Of a stretch of DNA of 64,000 bases, positions 55,390 to 64,000 are shown piece after piece. The notes under the pieces were generated by a model. That model was not told where the DNA came from and did no database searches. It was given only the letters and a program-made list of their open reading frames with translations. Where the stretch lies: the NCBI GenBank assembly GCA_014529385.2, contig CM043958.1, positions 82,767,525 through 82,831,524 of the forward strand. Reading direction: 5' to 3'. Origin of the DNA: Adiantum capillus-veneris. Lineage: Eukaryota; Streptophyta; Polypodiopsida; Polypodiales; Pteridaceae. The stretch's first letter is position 1, and every line of letters begins with the position of its first letter. The position numbers and the translations under genes were made by a program.

Positions 55390-55736
55390 GGTCACGTCCT
55401 CCCGGGCTTAGTCGCCAGCTGCTCCAGCACACGCCTGCTCACTTTCTCCGATTTCAGTGAGCTTTGGCAAGCGTTCACAGGTCGACAAATATTTTGGGCA
55501 AGCTCGAAGAGCTTGGTCTGCTCAGAATTTTGATTTGGGCTCATTTCGGCCTCCGTTTCCACTACGGGCAGTACTGCACAGGTTATTTCGTCATTTTGTG
55601 CAGATTTTCTGTCAGTGCCGTTTTCTGCATAACAGGTGCCTTATAGTCTTCTACGGTTTGTGCTATATAGCACAAGTTGTTCCCGCTCCATTTCTCCTAT
55701 TTTCGGGCAGTTTTCACATCAGGTGCAGCATTTACC

Positions 55737-57116
55737 ATGGCTGACAACAACAACACAGATGTGTTCAAGATGTTTGCTGCTGAGGACAGGTTGGATGGGG
55801 ACAACTACCCTATGTGGGCTTATATGATGCAACACGTTCTTGTGTCAAAAGGTGTCTGGAACATTGTGCAGGGCATTGATGTACGTCCTGGTTCTGAAGA
55901 TGTAGGCGATATTGAGGATGTTGCAGGTCTTGCTGCAAGGATTGCAGCTGTTAGAGTTGTTTTGCCTACAGCAGAACAAGCTCGTTGGGATGTTAAGGAT
56001 GCGCAGGCTCATGCATTGATTGCGTTGTCTGTGAAGCGCACCATTATTCCTCACATCCGTTCAGCAAAATCTGCAAAACAGGCTTGGGATATTCTAGCAG
56101 GTGTTTATGCAAGCCGCAATGAGGCTAAAATTGCTTTGCTGCGTAAAGAGCTAGAGTCGAAGATTATGCATGAGGAAGATGATATGGACACTTTCCTTGC
56201 TAGTGTCAAGGATATCAATGAGCAACTCATTTCTGCAGGTGAAGTCATTTTTGACAGTTCCCTTGTGCAGACTGTTCTTGATGCCTTACCAGATTCCTAC
56301 CAGACTTTTGCTAGTACTTGGAGACTGATGACCCAAGGAAATCCTGAAGTTGTCAAGTTTGATGCATTATGCACATTGCTGTTGCAAGAGTCACTTTCTA
56401 GAAAAAACAGGACTAGGCAGCGTGCAGTTGAACAGGCTTTTATTGCTTCTCAAAGAAAGGGTGGTAACAGTAATGCAGCCACTTCTTATGGTTCTGCTGC
56501 GAGTGGCAAAAATTCTGTTCCTAATGCTTCTGCTGGCAGCACTTCGTCTGGCAATTCTGGTGATAAGGGCAAAAAGAAGATGCGTTGCCATTATTGTAAA
56601 GCCAATGATCACTTGATCAGGTCGTGTCCTAAGTTGAAGGCCAAAGAGGCTAAGAAGAAAGAGGGTGGTTCCACTGCAAATGCTGGTTCCACTACAAATG
56701 CAGCCATTGTTGAGTCTTCTGTGAAAGGAGATTGTGATGCTGATGTTGATGCAGAATGGGCTTTTAGCGTAGAGTGCACTTACAATCCTGCTGTCCATGA
56801 TGCATGCTTGTCAGTTGCTGCAGATTCACATGTGTGGTATTTCGACAGTGGTGCTACAAAGCACATTACCTCACATCGTGAATTGTTTACCTCTCTCGAG
56901 TCTGTCCCTCATGGGAATTCAGTCACTTGTGCCAACAACGCCTCTTATCCAGTTCAGGGAGTTGGAAAGATTGTGCTCACTGCTGCTAATGGCAGTTCCT
57001 TCACACTTGTTGATGCACTTTATGTACCTGGGATCAAGAAGAATCTATTGTCTGTATCCGCACTTGCAAGACTTGGACTTGTAGTCAAATTTGTGGATGA
57101 CAGATGTACAGTTCAA
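55737..57116 (+). CDS. Copia-2 Gag and protease (intact N-terminal polyprotein)
   Basis: ATG at 55737 (context ACCATGG) matches the broken Copia-1 start. The open frame runs about 469 codons to a stop at 57143, in the wrong frame after the deletion at about 57116. UBN2 Gag with MDTFLASVKDINEQLISAGE, CCHC knuckle CHYCKANDHLIRSCPK (about 56584-56631), a Thr/Ser/Asn-rich linker, and protease YFDSGATKHITSHRE (about 56839-56883) with an intact D-S-G. It can still make particle protein and protease. Confidence 0.9.
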
Positions 57117-58536
57117 TTACCTGTACTTCGTGACTTTCATTGATGATTACTCCAGGCATGCATGGGTATTTCCGCTTAAAGCAAAGTCCGAAGTTTTTAT
57201 GTGCTTCAAACAATTTTTGGCTATGGCTGAAAATGTCTCAAAATGTACTATGGGCACCCTCCGTTCCGATCGAGGGGGGGAGTATATGTCTCATGAATTT
57301 AATGCATTTCTGGCTAGTCGTGGGATAAAACACCAATGTACAGTGCCTTATACACCTCAGCAAAATGGTGTTGCTGAGAGGAAAAACAGGTCACTAACGG
57401 AAATGGCACGATGTATGGTCAAAAGTCAAGCTTTGCCGCATTCTTTTTGGCTTGAGGCCATCATGTGTGCCACTTATGTACTTAACAGGTGTCCTACGAA
57501 AGCTTTGCAGTCTATTACTCCATATGAAGCATGGCATGATAGAAAACCTTCTATTGAGCACATGCGTGTTTTTGGCTGTTTGGCATATGCTTTGGTGCCA
57601 CAAGTGCAGCGCAGAAAATTGGATGATAAGGCTGTCAAATGTATTTTTGTTGGTTATAGTGCTGAAAGCAAAGGTTACAGGTTGTATCATCCGCAAACAA
57701 AACGTATTTTGGTTTCACGGGATGTAGTGTTTGTGGAAGATTCTGTTCAACCCTTGCTGTCATGTACTAGAGACAGTAATGTAAGCTCACAGGACATTTA
57801 TGACACTTTGTTGCCTCTTTTCAGTGGTGGAAATACGAATGTAAGTTCCAATGAGGCAAATGTACAGCCTATGGGGGTTTCTGAAAATGTTTTAGAACAG
57901 CCTATTACTGATGCAGATGTACATGATGTACTTGATGAGGAAAGGGCTGAAAATGAGCAGGCTAGAGGTATGCCAAAATGGATGGTGCACACTTTGCGTG
58001 ACAGTAAATTGGATGCACCTTTATCTAGTCGTACTCGTTCAGGCTCTCGCCATGCATCTTATGCATCAGATTGTTATGCTTTGGCTGTGTCTAGTTTACA
58101 TGATGTTGAGGAGCCTCTGTCTTTTGATGAAGCACAGAATTCAGAAAATTGGATTGCTGCCATGAAATCAGAATATGATGCACTTATAGAGAATGACACA
58201 TGGACTTTATGTGATTTGCCTCCTGGCAAAAAGGCCATTGGTACGAAGTGGGTTTACAAGTTGAAACGCAAGCCGGATGGTGAGATCGATCGCCATAAGG
58301 CTCGACTTGTTGCAAAGGGTTATGCACAACAAAAAGGCATAGATTATGAAGAGACTTTTGCTCCCACTTGTCGTATGACTACTGTGCGTTTTCTATGTGC
58401 ATTGGCAGCTCATTTTGGTTGGGATGTACATCAATCAGACATTGTTACTGCTTTCTTGAATGGTGACATATTTGAGGAAGTTTATGTAACGCAGCCTCGC
58501 GGTTTTGTCATAAAAGGACAAGAGGACAAAGTATGA
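57117..58536 (+). pseudogene. Copia-2 truncated integrase and N-terminal RT
   Basis: Opens at NYLYFVTFIDDYSRHAWVFP directly after the deletion junction, so the HHCC zinc domain and VHSD (first catalytic Asp) are missing. RSDRGGEY and PQQNGVAERKN remain. RT starts KKAIGTKWVYKLKRKPDG and continues through SDIVTAFLNGDIFEEVY to a premature TGA at 58534-58536 where Copia-1 has TGC (VCRCKK). Confidence 0.93.
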
Positions 58537-59649
58537 AAATGTAAGAAGGCTTTGTATGGGTTGAAGCAATCTCCTCGTGCTTGGTATGAGAAAGCTGACA
58601 CTCATTTGGTTAAACGAGGCTTTCGTAACAGTCCAACAGAAAGCACATTGTATGTAAAGCGTGAGGATGATGTATTTCTCATTGTGGTTCTTTATGTTGA
58701 TGATTTGCTGATCACTGGACCAAATGAGAGACATATTGCTGAATTTAAGGCTGATTTGAATGCTACTTTCAAGATGAAAGATTTGGGGCTGTTGCATCAT
58801 TACTTGGGTATATAGTTTAAGCAGTGTGATGGTGGTATTGCCTTGTGTCAGAAAAGTTACATAGAGACATTGCTATGTAAGTTTGGACTTGAGGATTGCA
58901 AACCTATTGCCACTCCCATGGAAACAGGTTTGAAGTTGAGTCTACATGATGCTGGCGATCCTGCTGATGTCACTCTTTACCAAACTGCTGTTGGCTGCCT
59001 CATTTATGTATGCAACACGAGGCCAGATATTCAGTTTGCAGTCTCGCAGGTCAGCAGATTTATGCATAGCCCAGGGTCTAAGCATTGGCAGGCTGTCAAG
59101 AGGATTTTCCGCTACCTTAGTGGCACTTTACATCTTGGCTTGTTTTATCCCAAGGGGGGATCATTGCCGCCAGACTTACATGCTTTTTCGGACTCAGATT
59201 GGGCTGGTTGTTTTGATACGCGAGTGTCCACAAGTGGTTTTTGTTTCATGCTTGGCAGTTCATGTATATCATGGTTGAGCAAGAAGCAACCTACTGTGGC
59301 CACTTCGAGTTGTGAGGCTGAGTACAGGGCAGTCTTCATAGCTACGGTTGAGTGTGTATGGCTCAGACGCCTTATGGCTGACTTGGGTGTTGGACAGGAC
59401 ACTGCCAACACTATCTACACTAACAGTCAGAGCGCATTGGCAGTTGCGAGGAACCCAGTTTTTCATGCTCGCACAAAGCACATTGAGGTGCATTACCACT
59501 ATGTCAGGGAGAGGCTCTCAGCAGGAGAGATCAGCTTGGCTTATGTGCCAACACAGGACAACCTTGCAGATCTTTTGACAAAGGCATTGTCTCGTGAGAA
59601 GCTTGAAGCTTTCCGCAAAGCTTTGGGCTTACTCCCCTTTGTGGACTGA
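58537..59649 (+). pseudogene. Copia-2 RT C-terminal half and RNase H
   Basis: Frame continues LYGLKQSPRAWYEKADTHLV and LYVDDLLITGPNERH (intact). A TAG at 58813-58815 replaces CAG in YLGIQFKQ, then the frame is open to the end LLPFVD. RNase H reads YTNSQSALAVA, with Asn for the Asp of YTDSQSA in Copia-1, a probable loss of a catalytic acid. Confidence 0.92.
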
Positions 59650-59724
59650 TCCTGTCCTCAGGGCATGGCACTTCCCTTTACTCATGTGCCAGCTCTCGTT
59701 CACCGCATCACTCCAGGGGGGATT

Positions 59725-59951
59725 TGTTACCATATACATGTGGTAGTGATGTGTGTGAACACACTAGGACCGCCGGGGCATTTTTTCCCTCTTTAGGAGG
59801 TTTTTTCCCCCGTGCATTGTATATACGCCCATCACTCTAGGGCTATCTATCTTTCCATTGCACACTAAGTAACACACTCTCTATTGTGTGCCTTGAGCTT
59901 CCTTCGTCTTCTCCAAGCTGTGTGTGTTTCTCTGCAACCCTAATTCCAACA
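59725..59951 (+). repeat. Copia-2 3' LTR
   Basis: 227 bp, no difference seen from 55148-55374, followed by ATCAC. Confidence 0.96.
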
Positions 59952-59956
59952 ATCAC

Positions 59957-60702
59957 ATCTCTAAAACCAGGATCAATAGCATACTCATCTATCATTGAAG
60001 ATAGATCATTGTGAGTTGCTATGGAAACCACATTCACTCTTGGCCGTCTTGAGAGTGCATCAGGTACTTGATTATGCTTGCCAGCAATGTGAGCAATATG
60101 AAAATGAAATTGCGAAAGGAAATTTGCCCACCTCATTTGTTTGTCGGAGAGCTTGCACTGCGTCATGAAGTACTTAAGACTTTGGTCATCCGTTCTCGTA
60201 GAATGAAAGGAGTCCCCAATAAATAGTGCTTCCATGTGTCTAAGGCATGGAGAACTGCAAGGAGTTCCTTTTTATATATGCATAGAGCTTGCTCAACAGG
60301 GTCGAGCCTTCGACTTTCATAGCCTATGGCATGCCCTTCTTGGAGCAATACAACTCCAAGGCAATCACCACAAGCATCACATTGGACCTCAAATGGTTTT
60401 GAGAGATCCGGTAGTGTAAGCACAGGTTGAGAGATAAGCTTTTCTTTAAGCTTTTCAAAAGCATTGTTCTCCTTAGCAGACCATGTATACCTAACGCTTT
60501 TGTTTGTTAGGTCATGTAATGGTCCCGCAATTTGTGAGAACTTTTCTATGAAGCGTCTATAGTATGCACAGATACCTATAAAGCTTCTTAGTTCATGAAG
60601 ATTCTTTGGTTTAGGCCATCCTTTTATTACCTCTAACTTTGATGGATCCATTTGGATGCCATCTTGAGAGATAATGTGACCTAAATAATGAATCTTTTGC
60701 AA
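59957..60702 (-). pseudogene. Gypsy-C RNase H
   Basis: HYLGHIISQDGIQMDPSKLE (RT thumb), PFEVQCDACGDCLGVVLLQE and YLLGTPFILR, then in a shifted frame DDQSLKYFMTQCKLSDKQMR and HKQVPDALSRRPRVNVV-like text (HNQVPDALSRRP). The shift is near 60180. It leads into the region interrupted by Copia-2. Confidence 0.88.
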
Positions 60703-61821
60703 GAAAAATTCACTTTTCTTTCGATTAACATAAAGTTTATTCTCTCTTAAAACTTACTTGGAGGTGTTGCTTGTGTTCGTCTAATGAATTAGAGTAGATG
60801 ATAATATCATCAAAGAACACTCCAGTGAAGGTTCGATGAGGCCTGAATAGCTTCTCCATCAAGCGGTTGAATGTGGCTGGTGCATTGGTCAAGCCAAAAG
60901 GTATGACAATGTATTCGTAAAGACCAAATGTGGTGCGTAATGCGGTCTTTACAATGTCTTGATCAACTATCCTTATTTGATGATAGCCAATTTTTAGGTC
61001 AATCCTACTGAAGTAGGTCGATCCTTGTAGCTTATCAAATAGGTCTTCTACCCGTGGAATGGAAAGCCTAGTCTTGATAGTGATCCTATTTAGTGCTCTA
61101 TAGTTGACACACATACGATATGTGCCGTCTTTCTTTTGCACTAATAGCACAGGTGAGCAAAATGGAGATGAGCTAGGCCTAACCATGCCCTTCTCAACTA
61201 ACTCATGCACTTGCCGCAGAATCTCCTCTTGTTGAGCTTGAGAAACTCTATAAGGAGGTTTGTTAGGCGGTGAACTTCCTGGAAGAAGTTCAATTGCATG
61301 GTCATCATTACCTCGTTTAGGAGGTAGCTCACAAGGGATGTCGTCAATAAAAACATCTTGAAACCCCTTGAGAAAATTAGATAACTCTAATTCCTTTTGG
61401 TTGCTTGTATTTTCTTTTGCTAAAGCATTAGGTTCATTTTTAGAATCTTTAACAAAAATCATGTACACGGAAATAGAGCTCTTTATTGACTTGTTGAAAG
61501 ATGGTGTATGTACAATGGGGATAGTGTTACCCATTTCCTTAGCATCTATATACATGTCTTTTTCCCTGAACTTAAAGGAGATTCTCCTTTCAGGGAATTT
61601 AACATTGGCAGCCAGGCGATCAAACCATGGTGCCCCTAGGATTACATCCTCATGCTTGAGAGGAGAGATAAAGAAGTCCTCTTTGTCCACATAGCTTTGG
61701 ACATGAAGCCTCAATTTCCTGATTAAGGGAGTGACTCAAGCTTCTTGCCCCTTGAAAGCACTGTCTGCGGGTAGGACATCTCCCATCTTGTAGGCTTGTA
61801 TGCCTAGCTTAGTGTCCAACT
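60703..61821 (-). pseudogene. Gypsy-C protease C-terminus and reverse transcriptase
   Basis: Protease end LKHEDVILGAPWFDRL (near 61620-61660). RT: HAIELLPGSSPPNKPPYRVS, LLVQKKDGTYRMCVNYRALN, RIDLKIGYHQIRIVDQDIVK, TTFGLYEYIVIPFGLTNAPA, and VFFDDIIIYSNSLDEHKQHL with the FFDD catalytic motif intact. A frameshift near 60745 separates the rest. Confidence 0.92.
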
Positions 61822-63611
61822 CTATAGATATAAATTGTGAGTAGAACCAGGGTCAAAGAGAATAAAAGCATCATGTTCTCTTACCTTTCCCCAAGCATGG
61901 CATAGAGGAGATCCTTTGTGGTGTGTTTGGTGAGTCTCCTCCTCTTGGATTTCAACCAAGGTAGCTCTAGGAGTATCTTGGCGGTTGTTCTTTTGGGGAC
62001 AAGCGCGGTACGCATGCCCTTGTTCACCGCACTTGAAATACCGGTTATCCTTGTGATAACGCTTAAGCTCTTCAGGAGAGAGTTTGTTTTTACCTTTGTA
62101 AACTCCCTTCTCTTTAGCTTTGTTGGAGTTTCCCTTAGGAGACTTTTGGACATTGTCCTTCCCCTTAGGCTCGTTGGAACCCTTGTTTTCCATGGGCTTA
62201 TTATTTCTTTTAGCCCCCATTTGGAAATTGATTCGAGAGGCCACCATACTATGGTGTATTACCGCCGACATGGTACGTGGCCTTTGAGAGTTGACACACT
62301 CCGCCATTTCTTCGGTTAAGCCCGCACAAAATTGTTGCTTTTGCTCTCCAAAATCCAACTTTTTAAACACAGTGGCTTTGAGTTGTAGGTCCCAAAACTT
62401 GTCTACATATTTGTGGATGGATTCATAGGGAGAGACCTTTAAGCTTCGCCATTCGGTGAGTACTTTGTCTTTGGCATCGGTGGCCAAAAATTTCTTCATA
62501 ATGGAAGCTCTTAAAGCTTTCCATGTTCGCGGAGCTTCACCGTTGGCTCGTAGGCTAGACCACCATTGCCTGGCGAACTTTTGAAAGTGCATAGATACAT
62601 GGCGTAGCTTAGAGGACTCCGTGAAGCCCTCATCTCCAAACGCCGCATCAAACTGTTGGATAAAGGCCAAGACTTTGTCCGTAGCACCAAAGGTGCCATC
62701 ATAGGTAAGGAAAGAGATGCTCTTCCCTCCCTCTTTGAACTTCTTCAGCTTGGACGACCTCTTCAATGCGGCATAGGATTTCCTATGGCCTCTTCTTTTT
62801 GATGGTTCAAAGGTTGCACCATCACTTTCTTCAGAAGGTGAAGAATTTGAAGAAGGTGGAGAAGAGGGTGACCTCTTTCTCACCTTTTCTTGTCTTGATC
62901 TTCGTCGTCTTCACCATCACTTTCATAAGAGGAAGAGGATGAAGAAGATGGAGAAGAGGGTGTCCTCTTTCTCGCCTTTTTCTTCTCTTGCTTTTTATCA
63001 TCCCTCTTTGAATTATGGTGTGGAGAAGGGTGCAATGGTCTTCTCCGCTTTGGTGGTGATGGAGAGAGTTTAGCCTGCCGTCTTCGTGGAGCCATCTCCG
63101 TCGAGGTGGCGGGAGACTCACTTCTTTCTCATTCCTTCGGTGGAGGCTCTTGAGTTCTCCTTTGGGAAGGAGATGCATCATCAAGAAGTAAATTCTTGAG
63201 CCCTTCGTATGGATTCTCTTGAGTTCTCCTTTGGGAAGGAGATGCATCATCAAGAACTAAATTCTTGAGCCCTTCATATGGATGCATCTCCTTTGGGAAG
63301 GAGATGCATCATCAAGAAGTAAATTCTTGAGCCCTTCGTATGGTCTCTTCTTCCCGAATCGGAGAGAGACCTCTTTTGGAAGTCTCACAAGGAGGCTTCC
63401 TAGGTGTTCTCTCGTCATGGTGGTGAGCTTGGAGAATCCCATGAGCACGGAGCTGCCATTGCACTTCACTTTGGAGAGATGGATTGCCCATGGCTTGTTG
63501 AAGCCTAGAAACAAGATAGTTAACAAGCATCGGAGCATCATTAGTAGCTTGCTCATTAGCAAAATCAAAGTTATCAACATTAATTTCACTCTCTTTACTA
63601 TTGTCAGCCAT
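61822..63611 (-). pseudogene. Gypsy-C gag
   Basis: Likely start MADNSKESEINVDNFDFANE at 63611. A low-complexity Ser/Arg/Lys-rich N-terminal part (63300-62830) is frame-broken by tandem repeats. The Gag core is in 61822-62883: TDKVLAFIQQFDAAFGDEGF, FQKFARQWWSSLRANGEAPR, MKKFLATDAKDKVLTEWRSL. The zinc knuckle reads YFKCGEQGHAYRACPQ with its first Cys changed to Tyr (about 62015-62046). The protease motif LFDPGSTHN follows (Ser of D-S-G to Pro) with a stop at 61822. Confidence 0.88.
63147..63340 (-). repeat. Triplicated 62-69 bp unit in Gypsy-C gag
   Basis: CTCCTTTGGGAAGGAGATGC and AAATTCTTGAGCCCTTC occur three times, at spacings of 69 and 62 bp. The minus-strand peptide is PYEGLKNLLLDDASPSQRR. 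The 69-bp step keeps frame, the 62-bp step does not. Confidence 0.9.
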
Positions 63612-63719
63612 TCTAACAACTTTTAGGTGTAAACTTTTTAGGTGTACTTTGGCACTTCAAGCCCTAGTTTCTACTCCTCTTTACCCCTTTAGAAAAAGCA
63701 CTCAAGCTACTGTACCCAT

Positions 63720-63732
63720 GGCTCGAATACCA
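63720..63732 (-). other. Gypsy-C candidate primer binding site
   Basis: The minus strand reads TGGTATTCGAGCC, two changes from the initiator-Met PBS. LTR sequence would begin within about five bases (TGGCAAGG at 63737 on the plus strand). Confidence 0.5.
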
Positions 63733-63736
63733 TTAA

Positions 63737-64000
63737 TGGCAAGGAATAGAAGAAAGGGTCGTTCAACACCAAAACAACACCGGCTCCTGTCAAGCTTCTA
63801 ATATCTCAATAGTGGTTAAGCCGTAGGCAAGCCCCGTAGGACTCCACTATTAAGACCATAGCTCTCGACGGTGATGCCCCGTTAACTGCACGAAGGCAGG
63901 CGCACTGCAAGGCTGAAAAATACCTATTCTAATTACTCATAGGCAATTAATAATACCAACCATTTATAGCTAGCTTGAGGACCTCCCTTCTTGAGCAAGA
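63737..64000 (-). repeat. Putative 5' LTR of Gypsy-C (partial)
   Basis: Non-coding sequence right of the PBS candidate, cut by the window edge. I could not match it to the presumed 3' LTR region left of 53497, so the assignment is positional only. Confidence 0.35.

Larger units (their letters stand above)
55148..59951 (+). mobile_element. Copia-2: very recent but defective Ty1/copia insertion
   Basis: A 4804-bp element with 227-bp LTRs that I read as identical, TSD ATCAC (55143-55147, 59952-59956), PBS at 55377 and PPT CCAGGGGGGAT before the 3' LTR. Same family as Copia-1. Gag and protease are intact. Relative to Copia-1 it lacks about 374 bp (equivalent of 8400-8773), removing the pre-integrase zinc domain and the first integrase Asp and shifting the frame. 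It also has a TGA near 58534 and a TAG near 58813. Identical LTRs date insertion as recent. Confidence 0.96.
53499..64000 (-). mobile_element. Gypsy-C: long chromodomain Ty3/gypsy element split by Copia-2
   Basis: Minus strand: PBS-like site (63720-63732), gag (63611 down to 61822), protease, RT, RNase H, then the Copia-2 insertion (55148-59951), then integrase and a chromodomain-like end (53853). The PPT is at 53501-53510. Outside Copia-2 the coding part is about 5.5 kb. It is a different family from Gypsy-A. Stops and shifts are numerous. The 5' LTR, if it starts at 63737, runs off the window, so LTR lengths and TSD are unknown. Confidence 0.88.

Noticed and set aside
1-64000. tRNA, rRNA, CRISPR arrays or bacterial operons
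   Set aside because: No cloverleaf-capable tRNA gene, no rRNA match, no regularly spaced repeat-spacer pattern. The window is eukaryotic, so bacterial signals were not expected.
63737-64000. Direct match between the putative Gypsy-C 5' LTR and 51941-53497
   Set aside because: Only a short TAATGGC is shared; no alignment could be made, so a full LTR pair is not claimed.

Overview
This is a plant nuclear window made mostly of nested LTR retrotransposons around one ordinary host gene. The land-plant origin rests on Ty1/copia and chromodomain Ty3/gypsy elements primed by initiator-Met tRNA, a CACTA transposon remnant, and an intronless plant-type EXO70 gene. Dense (CT)n/(GA)n microsatellites and deep nesting suggest a large, repeat-rich genome. 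I cannot name the species; a fern or other non-flowering lineage is only a guess.

Layout. 1-606 and 17280-17302 are the split 5' end of a short-LTR gypsy element (family A, minus strand). It was broken by Copia-1 (607-17279), which was itself invaded by a non-coding gypsy derivative (family B, 2089-7919, minus) and by Copia-3 (9979-15549, plus). Each inner insertion has a target-site duplication (TSD), so the order of events can be read directly. 17303-20610 holds a decayed retroelement, a fresh 178-bp tandem duplication and intergenic DNA. 20617-23740 is the EXO70 gene. 23741-28977 is intergenic, with palindromes, a fold-back structure, microsatellites and SINE-like units. 28978-34487 is Copia-4, complete but disabled. 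34488-43900 is AT-rich intergenic DNA with tandem repeats and a GC-rich island (about 39590-40440). 43950-45560 is a CACTA TNP2-type transposase fossil. 46247-51858 is a structurally complete but coding-dead family A gypsy element with 123-bp LTRs. 53499 to the window end is a long chromodomain gypsy (Gypsy-C, minus), split by Copia-2 (55148-59951), whose two LTRs read as identical.

How it fits together. The only host gene I can support is EXO70, an exocyst tethering subunit. All other coding sequence belongs to mobile elements, and every one carries stops, frameshifts, deletions or catalytic-residue changes. The most interesting thread is mobility without coding capacity. Family B has 98-99% identical LTRs but almost no coding sequence, and shares its core promoter block and polypurine tract with coding family A. 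Copia-2 looks newly inserted yet lacks the integrase zinc domain and the first integrase catalytic Asp. Both point to mobilisation in trans.
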